A DNA stretch of 64,000 nt, from assembly GCA_947593615.1 (NCBI GenBank), contig CANQDR010000005.1, forward strand, positions 1 to 64,000. Direction: 5' to 3'. The position numbers and the translations under genes are program-made. This document shows positions 45,444 to 54,505 of this stretch, in pieces (position 1 is the stretch's first letter; each line of letters opens with the position of its first letter). Source of the DNA: an uncultured Clostridia bacterium (lineage in GTDB: Bacteria; Bacillota; Clostridia; Oscillospirales; Acutalibacteraceae). The notes under the pieces were generated by a model. That model did not search any database. It saw only the letters and a list, made by a program, of their open reading frames with translations, and was not told where the DNA came from.

Positions 45444-46700
45444 CTACTGTCTTTCTATATTTGCCGTTCTTGAAATAGAAAGCACTATTCCCATCTGCAT
45501 CAGCAGCATTATAAGCGAGCTGCCTCCGTAACTGAAAAACGGAAGACTGATACCTGTATTGGGCAGCCAGTCAGTTATAACCAGAATATTCAGAACAACC
45601 TGAATTCCAATCTGTGAGGTAAGTCCGATTCCGAGAAGCTTTCCGAATTTATCTTTTGCGCGCAGCGAAAGAGTAATTCCTCTCCAGACAAGAAGCGCAA
45701 ATATAAGCAAAATCATAGCCGCGCCAATGAGTCCGAGTTCCTCTACAACAATTGCAAAAATGAAGTCGTTCTGCGGTTCGGGAAGATAGAGATATTTCTG
45801 TCTTGACTGGCCAAGTCCCAATCCCCACAGACCGCCAGAGCCTATGGCGTAAAGCGAATTTCGTGTCTGCCATGTTGTCTGCCACATATCCTCGTCAGTA
45901 TATACAAGCGCCTGACCCCAGCCGTCCATTCGGCTCATTGCATATGACAAGCCGCCTGTTACCGCAAGAATACCCACAAGGGCAACTATAAGTACAAATC
46001 CTATAGCCAGATATTTGGTTTTCATACCTCCGATATACAGCATAAGAACCGTAAGTATTCCAATAATTACAATACCCGAATAGTGAGGTTCCAAAAACAG
46101 GAGCATCGCGGTTGTTCCGAAAACAATAATACCCGGCACAACGCTGTAGCGTACAATCTGCATTTTATTGTAATATTTGCTTGCCCAGTGTGCAAAGAAA
46201 AGTATAATTGCAAACTTAGCTATTTCGGAGGGCTGAATGTTAAATATTCCAAGGGGGATCCAGCGTTTTACGCCGTTAGTACCCGGTAAAACAAGCACTA
46301 ACAACAGCGAAATGTACGCAATACCCAAAATTACAGGCGCAATACGATGGAACTTATTGTAGTTAAAAAATGACATTATTAACATTCCGGCTAAACCAAT
46401 CACAATAAATATGAGCTGTCGGATAAGGTAATAATAACTGTCACCCTGCGTGTAATACGAAAAAGCATAGCTTGCCGAGAACATCATTATTGTTCCGATT
46501 GTAAGAAGAATAAGTATGATTATACAAAACGGCAAATCTATACCCATACCGATAGAAAACCATTTGGTTTTCTTCATTTTACGCTGACGGGAGGGTCGAA
46601 CAAAAAACTTTTCCTGTTTGATTTTCTGCTCCGAATAATATTCATCATCATATATTCTGTTAATGTCTGCTTTTAATATCATTTTCTTATGCGGAGCCAT
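45444..46700 (-). CDS. ftsW: FtsW/SEDS-family lipid II polymerase
   Basis: 418 residues with ten or so membrane segments and a 45-residue cytoplasmic start. SEDS landmarks are present: RWIPLGIFNIQPSEIAK, LFLEPHYSG and NTGISLPFFSYGGSS near the C-end. As FtsW it polymerises glycan strands at the septum with the cognate PBP coded in the same cluster. GGAGGG precedes the ATG. It lies 63 bases downstream of mraY. Confidence 0.93.
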   Translation of the reverse strand: MAPHKKMILKADINRIYDDEYYSEQKIKQEKFFVRPSRQRKMKKTKWFSIGMGIDLPFCIIILILLTIGTIMMFSASYAFSYYTQGDSYYYLIRQLIFIVIGLAGMLIMSFFNYNKFHRIAPVILGIAYISLLLVLVLPGTNGVKRWIPLGIFNIQPSEIAKFAIILFFAHWASKYYNKMQIVRYSVVPGIIVFGTTAMLLFLEPHYSGIVIIGILTVLMLYIGGMKTKYLAIGFVLIVALVGILAVTGGLSYAMSRMDGWGQALVYTDEDMWQTTWQTRNSLYAIGSGGLWGLGLGQSRQKYLYLPEPQNDFIFAIVVEELGLIGAAMILLIFALLVWRGITLSLRAKDKFGKLLGIGLTSQIGIQVVLNILVITDWLPNTGISLPFFSYGGSSLIMLLMQMGIVLSISRTANIERQ

Positions 46701-46763
46701 GACTATTCCCTCCTTTTTATAATAATTATAAAAATATCAATATCAATATGCTTTATTAGCTGT

Positions 46764-47795
46764 CTATTTCACACCGAAATAAACAAGAGCAAATGCAACC
46801 GCGCCGAATACGGCAGTTACTGCGCTGAACACGGCAACAATCTTAACCTCGCTCCATCCTGACATCTCAAAATGATGATGAATGGGGCTCATTTTAAACA
46901 GTCTTTTGCCGTGAGTAATTTTAAAATACGATACCTGTAATACAACAGAAAGGATCTCTGCAATGTAAACAATGCCAATCGGAAGAAGAAGCACAGGCAT
47001 ATTCATTGCAAATGCAATTGAACACACAAGTCCGCCCAAAAACAACGAGCCGGTATCACCCATAAACACCTTTGCAGGGTGAAAATTCCACACTAAAAAT
47101 CCAAGACACGCACCTGCCGCTGCCGCACTCATTGCTGTAATGCCCAGACTGTTGAGCATGCTTGCAATCAACATATAGGCAACACAGGCAAAAAAGGTTA
47201 TTGAGCCGTCAAGACCGTCAACACCATCGGTAAGATTAACGGCATTTACCATACCTACAATTACAACTGCGGCAAGAACGTAATAGAAAATACCTAAGTC
47301 AATTTCACCGACAAACGGAATAACAGTTGTTGTGCCGTAACCTGCAAATCCGAGAACTGCAAGATAAGCGCCTGCAACTATAAACTGTAAAACAAGCTTC
47401 TGAATTGCAGTAAGACCGAGGTTTCGCTTTTTTACAACTTTAGTAAAATCATCAATAAATCCGATAAGTCCGTTGGCAAGCGCAAGACCGAGTCCTGCAA
47501 ATATAAACACACTTTCACGCGGAATGTCCGCAAAAAAGGTATCTATGAATTCAGGGCCTGCAAGTATATACACAACCGTACTGATTACTGTAACCGAAAT
47601 TATGGCAACAATGAACATTATTCCTCCCATTATGGGAGTTCCCTGTTTGCTTTTGTGCCAGCTCGGTCCTATATCTAAAATTGTCTGTCCAAAGTTTAGC
47701 TTGTGAAGATAAGGAATTAAAAATCTGCCGAGCACTGCAGAAATCATAAATGCCGCCAGTGCCGAGCAAAATGTCCATATTCCGTATATCATCAT
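46764..47795 (-). CDS. mraY: Phospho-N-acetylmuramoyl-pentapeptide transferase
   Basis: An integral membrane enzyme of 343 residues forming lipid I. Its typical blocks are KQGTPIMGG (after helix 1), LIGFIDDFTKV with the catalytic Asp pair, NAVNLTDGVDGLDG and the late HHHFEMSGWSE. Ten membrane segments can be followed. It is between the PBP gene and ftsW. The usual neighbour murD is missing here. Confidence 0.96.
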   Translation of the reverse strand: MMIYGIWTFCSALAAFMISAVLGRFLIPYLHKLNFGQTILDIGPSWHKSKQGTPIMGGIMFIVAIISVTVISTVVYILAGPEFIDTFFADIPRESVFIFAGLGLALANGLIGFIDDFTKVVKKRNLGLTAIQKLVLQFIVAGAYLAVLGFAGYGTTTVIPFVGEIDLGIFYYVLAAVVIVGMVNAVNLTDGVDGLDGSITFFACVAYMLIASMLNSLGITAMSAAAAGACLGFLVWNFHPAKVFMGDTGSLFLGGLVCSIAFAMNMPVLLLPIGIVYIAEILSVVLQVSYFKITHGKRLFKMSPIHHHFEMSGWSEVKIVAVFSAVTAVFGAVAFALVYFGVK

Positions 47796-47890
47796 AATTA
47801 TCTTTCCTTTCAGACTTATTTTGCCTTTTCTTTGATACCAAAACCGATTAAATATATCCGTTTTTTAATTGGTATTCAGTATAATAAAAA

Positions 47891-50158
47891 TTAGTCGTTA
47901 AATGTTGACGCAGATGAGAACGTAACGGTAATTACCGTGCCCGGACTGACTGATGTCCCCTCTGCAATATCCTGAGATGAGCTTATAACATCCGAACTTG
48001 CCGCACCTACAAAGCTTATATTAAGTCCGTATTCGCTTGCTACGGAGTTTACTTCCGATGCGGAATATCCTACAAGATTAGGTACCGTTACTGTTTCCGC
48101 CTTGCTGTTGTCGTCCGTATATAAAACAATATTTCCTCCTGTAGGAATTTTTGAAGAAACATACGGAATTTGTGAAATAACCTTATCGCCCTCGCCCTTG
48201 ACGGTAGTAGTAAATCCGTCATTCTGTGCGGCGGCTTCTGCTTCGCTTACAGAAAGACCTACATAGTCGCCTGCCGAAACATCAACATATTCAAGCTCGC
48301 TTTCAGTATATTCTGTTTTGACTTCAAGATACGGAAGAACCTCCGTCATAATATTGATAAACACGGGAGCGGAGACCTGAGAACCGTAATAAGCCCCTCC
48401 CGAAGGTGTGTCAAAGAAGATGAGCATTGCAATCTGAGGGTCATCCGCAGGTGCGTATCCGCAGAATGAAGATATGTAGTCCTCACTGAAAACACTCTGT
48501 ACTTCAGAGCCTATTTTCTCTGAAGTACCTGTTTTACCTGCTACCTTATAGCCTGCAACATATCCTGCCGTAGAGCCTGCCGTTGCAGTATTGTAGGCAA
48601 GAATTTCATTCATTTTATTTGATGTTTCCTTTGAAATAACCTGACGCTTGATATTTTTTTCTACATTTTTTATTACATTTCCTTCAGAGTCTGTAATTTT
48701 AGAAACAACATACGGCTGAAGAACATATCCGCCGTTTGCAACAGCAGAACAAGCTGTAATCATCTGAATGGGAGTAATAGAGAAGTTCTGACCGAATGAC
48801 GCAACAGCAAGGTCAACGTCGGTCATAGTGCCATCTTTCCAGAAGCTGTCCTCAGCTTCGCCCGGAAGATCGATTCCTGTTTTGTCAGCAAAACCAAATC
48901 CCTGATAATACTGGCAGAATTTATTCATCCCAACCATCTGACCTATCTGAATAAACGCAGGGTTGCAGGAATTGCAGATAGCCTGAACAAAGTTCTGTGT
49001 TCCGTGACCTTGGACCGCGTGACAATGAATCGTCTCGCCGCTTACAACAAATGAACCACCGCATACAAATGTGCTGTTGTCATTCACTTTGCCCTCTTCA
49101 AGTGCCATAGATGCCGTACACATCTTAAATACCGAACCGGGCATATAGGTATCGGTAATTGCCTTGTTGCGCCACATAGCGGAAAGAGCTTCGCTCTCTG
49201 CGGCAGACCGTTTATCTTTAGGCAGAGCGTCTATTTTTTTCTGCTGTTCCTTAGGAAGTGTGTAAGGGTCATTTAGATTATAGCCGTCAACCGTTACCAT
49301 TGCAAGTATTGCGCCCGTATTTACATCCATTGCAATGCATACTCCGCGGTTTAGTACGTTATTGTCAACAATTCCCTGCTTCATATATTTTTCGCATATG
49401 GACTGCACTGTTTCATCAATTGTCAGATAAATATTGTTGCCGTTTTCCGCGTCAACATTTTGTTCATATTGAAACGGCATATCCGTTCCCGTGGCATTTT
49501 TAGCAGTTATAATTCTGCCCGGAGTACCTGCAAGATACTCGTCATATTCATACTCAACTCCCTCAAGGCCCTGTTCATCGCTTCCGGTAAATCCGATAAC
49601 GCAGGATGCCAAATCATCCTGAGGGTAGTAACGCTTGTAATCGTCCAGAAGCTCTACTGCGTTGCCGCAGTTATAGTCCTTTTGCAGAGTATCTATAAAT
49701 TTTAATATTTTATCTCTTGCTTCTGTTTCAATTTTACGTTTTACAACCACATAGTAGCTTTTCTGCTGAGTTTTTTCGTATACATTATCATAATCAAGCT
49801 CAAGTATTTCCGACAGTCCCTGAGCAACCGCCTTGCGCTGCTTATCATCTTTAAGATATGCAGGTGCCATTACAACCTGCCATACCGACGCACTCTCTGC
49901 AAGCACTTTGCCGTTTGCGTCATATATTGTGCCTCTTTTGGCGGAAATCGTTGTATCCTTAAGCTGCTGATCTACAGCGTCCTCCTGTAAAGAATTACCT
50001 TGTATAAGAGTAAGATAGGCAAGTCTTGTTATTGCTGCGCCAAAACCGATAAGGAGAATAAGTATAATCAGAATTACCGTACGCTGTCTTAACCGCTGAT
50101 TAGGACCTTTGGCAGCTCTCTTTTTTGCGCCGTTGTGCGTGCGTTCGTTTTTTTCCAA
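47891..50158 (-). CDS. Class B penicillin-binding protein with PASTA domains (SpoVD/PBP2 type)
   Basis: A 755-residue transpeptidase for septal or spore cortex peptidoglycan. A short basic cytoplasmic part and one membrane helix (about 27-50) are followed by the dimerisation domain and then the catalytic domain with Ser 342 in GSVFK, SCN near 397 and KTGT at 542-545. Two PASTA-like domains occupy about 625-752. It starts with TTG 7 bases behind AAAGGAG. Its place between ftsL and mraY suits either the vegetative PbpB or the sporulation SpoVD. Sequence alone does not decide. Confidence 0.93.
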   Translation of the reverse strand: MEKNERTHNGAKKRAAKGPNQRLRQRTVILIILILLIGFGAAITRLAYLTLIQGNSLQEDAVDQQLKDTTISAKRGTIYDANGKVLAESASVWQVVMAPAYLKDDKQRKAVAQGLSEILELDYDNVYEKTQQKSYYVVVKRKIETEARDKILKFIDTLQKDYNCGNAVELLDDYKRYYPQDDLASCVIGFTGSDEQGLEGVEYEYDEYLAGTPGRIITAKNATGTDMPFQYEQNVDAENGNNIYLTIDETVQSICEKYMKQGIVDNNVLNRGVCIAMDVNTGAILAMVTVDGYNLNDPYTLPKEQQKKIDALPKDKRSAAESEALSAMWRNKAITDTYMPGSVFKMCTASMALEEGKVNDNSTFVCGGSFVVSGETIHCHAVQGHGTQNFVQAICNSCNPAFIQIGQMVGMNKFCQYYQGFGFADKTGIDLPGEAEDSFWKDGTMTDVDLAVASFGQNFSITPIQMITACSAVANGGYVLQPYVVSKITDSEGNVIKNVEKNIKRQVISKETSNKMNEILAYNTATAGSTAGYVAGYKVAGKTGTSEKIGSEVQSVFSEDYISSFCGYAPADDPQIAMLIFFDTPSGGAYYGSQVSAPVFINIMTEVLPYLEVKTEYTESELEYVDVSAGDYVGLSVSEAEAAAQNDGFTTTVKGEGDKVISQIPYVSSKIPTGGNIVLYTDDNSKAETVTVPNLVGYSASEVNSVASEYGLNISFVGAASSDVISSSQDIAEGTSVSPGTVITVTFSSASTFND

Positions 50159-50308
50159 ATTAAAGCTCCTTTCACAGCAAAATTTATGATAATTTCATTC
50201 TCATCTTTTAAATAATTTATTCTACATCTTTATTATACCGAAAAAAGAGTCAAGACGCAGTCTTAACTCTCATTCTTTCATAACATATTTATTAAATTGA
50301 AATGAATG

Positions 50309-50860
50309 TTATGACCAAAGATTTTTTATAGAGTCTATAAACTGAGTGAATATATTTTCACTTTCCTGAACAAATACCTCAGCTTTATCTCCCCCCGACA
50401 GGGCAATGAATTCTTTCTGAGCATTTGAGGCTTTGGTCATGCCAAGAACATCTTTAGCATACTTCTCAATTTCAGCATTTGAAAGATTAGCTTCAACTTT
50501 CATCTGATTTTGAGTATAAATACTCTGACTGTCAGCCAAAGTTTCCTTTGCAGTGATAATCTCCTGATTGAGTTCGGTAAGCTGAACTTGTCCCACAATA
50601 ATGGCTCCGATCACCAATGAAACCACAGCACCGCCCAGACTTCCGAGCGCAATTTTCAGCGGATTATGTCTGCGGCGTCTTATTTTATTCAGTTCCTGTT
50701 CAGGCAAGGTCATAACCTTGTTTTTGTTTTTATGGGCTTTGGTCTGTTTTTTATGTACTTCCTGCTCGCGGCGTTTCGGCAAAGCCGAACCCGAAGAATA
50801 GGTTATGTCGTCATCAAAAAGATTTAAATCGTAAGCCGCACTTTTGTTTTCAAATGCCAT
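50309..50860 (-). CDS. ftsL: FtsL-like division protein
   Basis: 183 residues: a basic cytoplasmic part, one membrane helix near residues 72-95, then a coiled coil (LNQEIITAKETLADSQ) ending in the YAKDVLGMTKAS block typical of FtsL/FtsB-like proteins. The family is poorly conserved, so the call rests on topology and on its place between rsmH and the PBP gene. It bridges FtsQ and the septal synthase. Confidence 0.82.
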   Translation of the reverse strand: MAFENKSAAYDLNLFDDDITYSSGSALPKRREQEVHKKQTKAHKNKNKVMTLPEQELNKIRRRRHNPLKIALGSLGGAVVSLVIGAIIVGQVQLTELNQEIITAKETLADSQSIYTQNQMKVEANLSNAEIEKYAKDVLGMTKASNAQKEFIALSGGDKAEVFVQESENIFTQFIDSIKNLWS

Positions 50861-51141
50861 TACTTCTGCACCTTGTGCCTTTCTATATCAAAAATTTTCA
50901 TAAAACACACTTCTTTTTTACTTTATAATTCTATAAAATAAAAAAGTTTCAAAATCTTAACAATTTCTTTAAATTGTTTACCGCACAATCTGTTCTTTTT
51001 AAAGAACTAATTGAACTAAAACCATATATGTAGTAATTGCAGTCAAGTAAACCACAATTGATTGTATTTGTAATTTTCTTTACAACTTTGTTATATTTTA
51101 CTACAGATTTGTCGCTTTGTCTATAGCTGAGAGAAAATTTT

Positions 51142-52065
51142 TTATATTTTTTCGCATATTCTCAACTTTGCACTTCTTGCCCTCGGGTTTTCGCTTAATT
51201 CTGTTTCATTTGCACAAACAGGTTTTTTGTTTACAATCTTTGCCTTGGGTTTGTTTCCGCAAACGCATACCGGAAAATCCTTTGGGCAGGTACAGCCCTG
51301 ACACCATGAAGCCATTTTTTGCTTAACAATTCTGTCCTCAAGAGAATGAAATGTAATTACCGCCAGACGTCCGCCGCTTCCAAGCATTTCAAAAGCTCCG
51401 TCAAGCCCTTTTTCAAGAGCGCCGAGCTCGTCATTAACCGCAATTCGCAAAGCCTGAAAAGTCTTTCTTGCAGGATGTCCGTCACGTCTTACCTTTTGAG
51501 GTACATTAGCCTTTATGATTTCAGCAAGCTCCAGCGTAGTTTTAATCGGCTTGCTTTCCCTTGAATTTACAATGCCTTTGACAATTGAAGCCGCATATTT
51601 TTCTTCTCCATACACGCTTATTATACGTCTTAGCTCCTCAGCAGAAAGAGTGTTTACAAGTTCTTCTGCCGTCGTGCCACTCTGACTCATACGCATATCA
51701 AGCGGAGCGTCCTCATGAAAAGAAAATCCCCTTGAAGCAGTATCAAGCTGGTGCGAAGAAACGCCTATATCAAGCAGAATTCCGTCAAGCCTGCCTACTC
51801 CCCTAAGTTGAAGCAGTTCTTTAATATCAGCAAAATTGCCTTTGATTATTATTGAATTCTCGTTCTTTTTAAATCGTTCAGTCAACATGCAAATCGCGTC
51901 GGGGTCGCGGTCAATTAAAATAAGCTTGCCCGTTGTGAGCCGTTTCAGGATCTCCGAGCTGTGACCGCCGCCTCCGGCAGTTCCATCGACATAAATTCCG
52001 TTTTCCTTTATGTCAAGCCCTTCGATTGTTTCATTAAGAAGAACAGGAATGTGAGAAAATTCCAT
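51142..52065 (-). CDS. rsmH: 16S rRNA (cytosine-1402-N4) methyltransferase
   Basis: 307 residues, the usual size. The start HIPVLLNETIEGL, the SAM site VDGTAGGGGHSSEIL (about 27-41), ILLDIGVSSHQLD near 98 and the end ENPRARSAKLRICE are all hallmarks. It methylates C1402 in the ribosomal P site. It stands 10 bases after mraZ and begins the cluster with it. The 280 bases after it, before ftsL, are AT-rich without a gene. Confidence 0.97.
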   Translation of the reverse strand: MEFSHIPVLLNETIEGLDIKENGIYVDGTAGGGGHSSEILKRLTTGKLILIDRDPDAICMLTERFKKNENSIIIKGNFADIKELLQLRGVGRLDGILLDIGVSSHQLDTASRGFSFHEDAPLDMRMSQSGTTAEELVNTLSAEELRRIISVYGEEKYAASIVKGIVNSRESKPIKTTLELAEIIKANVPQKVRRDGHPARKTFQALRIAVNDELGALEKGLDGAFEMLGSGGRLAVITFHSLEDRIVKQKMASWCQGCTCPKDFPVCVCGNKPKAKIVNKKPVCANETELSENPRARSAKLRICEKI

Positions 52066-52075
52066 ATTGTCCTCC

Positions 52076-52495
52076 TTATAATGTCAACATTGATAGGGCC
52101 TCTGAAATGGTACTCTGCTGAGAAGCCATATACTCATCGAATTTGACTTTGCTCCAGATTTCAATTCTGTTGTTCATTCCGATTACAAGCGCATCATTCT
52201 CAAGCCCTGCAAATTCGCGCAAAGTCTGCGGTATGATCACCCTGCCCTGTGAATTAGGAGTGACCTCAACAGCGGTGGCGTTAAAAGTGTATTGAAGTGC
52301 CATTGACTTATCCGCAGGCAACGCGAGGATTTTTGAGCATATTGAATTAAACTGCTCTGATGACATCGCCTGAATACAACAATTGCCAAAGCCCTTTGCA
52401 AGAAAAAATGTACTGCCAAGTTCTTCACGGAACTTTGCAGGCAAAACTATTCTGCCTTTAGCATCTATTGAATGATTTGTCATTCCCGAAAACAT
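52076..52495 (-). CDS. mraZ: MraZ transcription regulator
   Basis: 139 residues from ATG 52495, 8 bases behind GGAGG. The frame extends to GTG 52504 inside that site. Two AbrB-like MraZ repeats (SIDAKGRIVLPAKFRE near 13 and PNSQGRVIIPQTLREFAGL near 80) each carry the GR-(I/V)-(V/I)-(L/I)-P core. MraZ binds its own promoter and controls the division cluster, and matching repeats are seen at 52551-52580. Confidence 0.96.
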   Translation of the reverse strand: MFSGMTNHSIDAKGRIVLPAKFREELGSTFFLAKGFGNCCIQAMSSEQFNSICSKILALPADKSMALQYTFNATAVEVTPNSQGRVIIPQTLREFAGLENDALVIGMNNRIEIWSKVKFDEYMASQQSTISEALSMLTL

Positions 52496-52550
52496 TTTGC
52501 CCACCTCCGTACATTTTTTAAGGTTTTAATTAAAAAATCAGCATTTATGT

Positions 52551-52580
52551 TCACTTAATGACACTATATGCCACCATTTG
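52551..52580 (-). promoter_or_regulatory. Three 10-bp direct repeats, probable MraZ operator
   Basis: On the minus strand the repeats read AAATGGTGG, CATATAGTGT and CATTAAGTGA, with a GTG in each exactly 10 bases apart (plus-strand CAC at 52552, 52562 and 52572). They start just behind the -10 box. MraZ is known to bind short G-rich direct repeats with 10-bp spacing in its own promoter. Confidence 0.65.
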
Positions 52581-52585
52581 ATATA

Positions 52586-52614
52586 ATTATACTCTATACA
52601 TTAAAAAAAATCAA
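52586..52614 (-). promoter_or_regulatory. Promoter of the division and cell wall cluster
   Basis: On the minus strand TTGATT (52609-52614) and TATAAT (52586-52591) are 17 bases apart, which puts the start near 52579 at the edge of the repeats. Confidence 0.7.
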
Positions 52615-52727
52615 GATAAAAGTTACCAAAATCACAATAAAATTTACATTTTTTTTAATTTTTTTGCAAATTGATATTTTTTATTGATTTTTTAATTATA
52701 ATATTCCTAAAAAGAATAAAAATAAAA

Positions 52728-52758
52728 CCGAATACAGATAAAAATCTTATGTATTCGG
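52728..52758 (-). terminator. Terminator-like hairpin in the mraZ upstream gap
   Basis: CCGAATACAGAT and ATCT-TA-TGTATTCGG pair with a two-base bulge. On the minus strand it is followed by TTTTATTTTTATTC. It lies 130 bases downstream of the terminator of the coiled-coil gene, so it may be a second stop or may end a short unseen transcript. Confidence 0.5.
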
Positions 52759-52806
52759 CAAATAATTTAAAAAATATTTTAAAATGGTTACAATTAAGCT
52801 AAATAT

Positions 52807-52828
52807 ATTACAAACATATGTTTGTAAT
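52807..52828. promoter_or_regulatory. Perfect 22-bp palindrome upstream of mraZ
   Basis: ATTACAAACAT and its exact complement ATGTTTGTAAT meet without a spacer. It is in the 400-base gap between the coiled-coil gene and mraZ. A perfect palindrome of this length is operator-like, but no regulator is near. Confidence 0.4.
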
Positions 52829-52849
52829 TGCTTACTTATATTTATATTA

Positions 52850-52881
52850 AAAAAAACAGCCGTCCGTTAAAAGCGGACGGC
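52850..52881 (-). terminator. Terminator of the coiled-coil gene
   Basis: GCCGTCCG and CGGACGGC flank TTAAAAG. On the minus strand it is followed by TG and a long T-run. Confidence 0.85.
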
Positions 52882-52898
52882 CTGAGCTTTGCTAAAAA

Positions 52899-53366
52899 TT
52901 ATCCCTGCTGTTTGGATTTTTGAGAATTGAGTATATTGGTCCTAGTTTTTTTAATTTCATCAAGCTGTGAAGAAATACCCTCTTCCGTGCGCCTTATAAT
53001 ACTGTCAACATAAACATTAGCTGCCTTTCTGATTTCAGCAGACTTCTGTTTTGCGTCGTCAACGATTTCCTTGGCCTTAGCCTGAGCTTCTCTAACAATT
53101 TCATTCTGATTAAGCATAGCCTTCTTGCGCTCTTCAGCCGCTCTGATAATATTCTCCGCCTCACGGTTAGCCTCTGAAAGAATTTGCTTTCTGTCCGCAA
53201 CAATGTTTTTGGCTTGTCTTACTTCCGCAGGCATGGCGTCCTGGATCTGGTCAAGAATATCGTAAACTTCTTCACTGCTTACCATAACCTTTCCGCCTGT
53301 AAAAGGCATTGACTTTGCCTCATTAATAACGTCCTGAAGTTGTAAAATCAAATCATCAACTTTCAT
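52899..53366 (-). CDS. Coiled-coil protein resembling ATP synthase subunit b/DivIVA-like helices
   Basis: 155 residues from ATG 53366, 8 bases behind AAGGAG. The 3-codon longer frame starts at GTG inside the site. After a 55-residue start it is a continuous Ala/Glu/Lys helix (ADRKQILSEANREAENIIRA) with the heptad feel of F0F1 subunit b, but it has no membrane helix and no ATP synthase neighbours. Proteins like it sit next to coaD in many Clostridia. The role is unknown, possibly in division site scaffolding. Confidence 0.75.
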   Translation of the reverse strand: MKVDDLILQLQDVINEAKSMPFTGGKVMVSSEEVYDILDQIQDAMPAEVRQAKNIVADRKQILSEANREAENIIRAAEERKKAMLNQNEIVREAQAKAKEIVDDAKQKSAEIRKAANVYVDSIIRRTEEGISSQLDEIKKTRTNILNSQKSKQQG

Positions 53367-53404
53367 TTTTTCCACTCCTTATTCATTAATATCCAAAATA
53401 AATT

Positions 53405-53896
53405 TTAGCATTTTGAATTATTTATTCTCTCAACAATTCTGTCGTGAACGCAGGGAGGGACAAAATTGCTTATATCTCCACCCATTGACGCAACCTCACG
53501 CACCATACTTGAGCTTAAGTACATTGAATCGGCGTCTGCCATAAGGAAAATAGTTTCAAGCTGCGGATTCAGCTTTTTATTTGTTATAGCCATTTGAAAT
53601 TCGTATTCAAAGTCGGATACTGCACGCAGACCCTTAACGATTGCGTCAACACCGCGTTCTTTGCAATACTCAGCAAGCAGTCCCTCAAAGCTTACGATTT
53701 CAACATTTTCCAAATCTTCCGTGACTTTTTCTAAAAGCTCAATACGTTCTTCAATAGAAAAGCTTGGCGACTTTGCCGAATTTATAAGTACCGCAACAAT
53801 TACATGGTCAAACATTTTTGCTGAACGCTTTATAACGTCCAAATGACCGAGAGTTACCGGGTCAAAACTTCCCGGGCAAATTACTGTTTTATTCAT
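53405..53896 (-). CDS. coaD: Phosphopantetheine adenylyltransferase
   Basis: The penultimate enzyme of coenzyme A synthesis. 163 residues, the usual size. CPGSFDPVTLGHLDVIKR holds the nucleotide motif TxGH, KGLRAVSDFEYE the pantetheine side, and YLSSSMVREVASMGGD the second ATP motif. Its ATG overlaps the stop of rsmD (ATGA), a classic coupling of this pair. Confidence 0.97.
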   Translation of the reverse strand: MNKTVICPGSFDPVTLGHLDVIKRSAKMFDHVIVAVLINSAKSPSFSIEERIELLEKVTEDLENVEIVSFEGLLAEYCKERGVDAIVKGLRAVSDFEYEFQMAITNKKLNPQLETIFLMADADSMYLSSSMVREVASMGGDISNFVPPCVHDRIVERINNSKC

Positions 53897-54441
53897 TGCA
53901 CAAAATCCTTATGTCTGAATGTACTTACTTTTATTTTACCATAGCGATATTGTCTGTCAAGTACAAAATTTCCGTAATTCGACAAAATTTCTTCATCAAG
54001 AGGATTTTCCGCAATAATTATCCCCGTATCTTTCATTGCACCTGCGACAAGCTCAAGAGCCTTTTGCAGTGTTCCCGTTCTGTAAGGAGGATCAAGAAAT
54101 GCGATGTCAAACTCTTCTGTATTCACAGCAAGAAAGCTCATATAATCCATTGAAAAAACCTTTGCATTAGTTTCAAGTTTAGTAGTTTTTAGATTTTTTT
54201 TGACGGTTTCAATAGATTTTTTGGAATTATCAATAAAGGAAGCAGTCTTTGCACCTCTGCTGAGGGCTTCTATACCCATTTGTCCGGAACCTGAAAATAA
54301 GTCAAGAAAGCTTCTTCCCTCAACCTCAAACTGAATTATGGAAAAAACCGCTTCTTTTATTCTGTCGGTAGTAGGTCTTACATCTTCTCCCTCAAGGGTT
54401 TCAAGACGTCTGCCTCTTGCTGATCCTGTAATAACGCGCAT
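53893..54441 (-). CDS. rsmD: 16S rRNA (guanine-966-N2) methyltransferase
   Basis: 182 residues with the RsmD start GSARGRRLETLEG and RPTTDRIKEAVFSII, the SAM loop DLFSGSGQMGIEALSRGA and the catalytic FLDPPYRTG near 117. It modifies G966 of 16S rRNA. It overlaps coaD by four bases. Confidence 0.95.
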   Translation of the reverse strand: MRVITGSARGRRLETLEGEDVRPTTDRIKEAVFSIIQFEVEGRSFLDLFSGSGQMGIEALSRGAKTASFIDNSKKSIETVKKNLKTTKLETNAKVFSMDYMSFLAVNTEEFDIAFLDPPYRTGTLQKALELVAGAMKDTGIIIAENPLDEEILSNYGNFVLDRQYRYGKIKVSTFRHKDFVQ

Positions 54442-54505
54442 AATATCTTTCCTTTATATTTGTGATGTAAGTATAACACATTACTGAAAATTTTACAACA
54501 ATATT

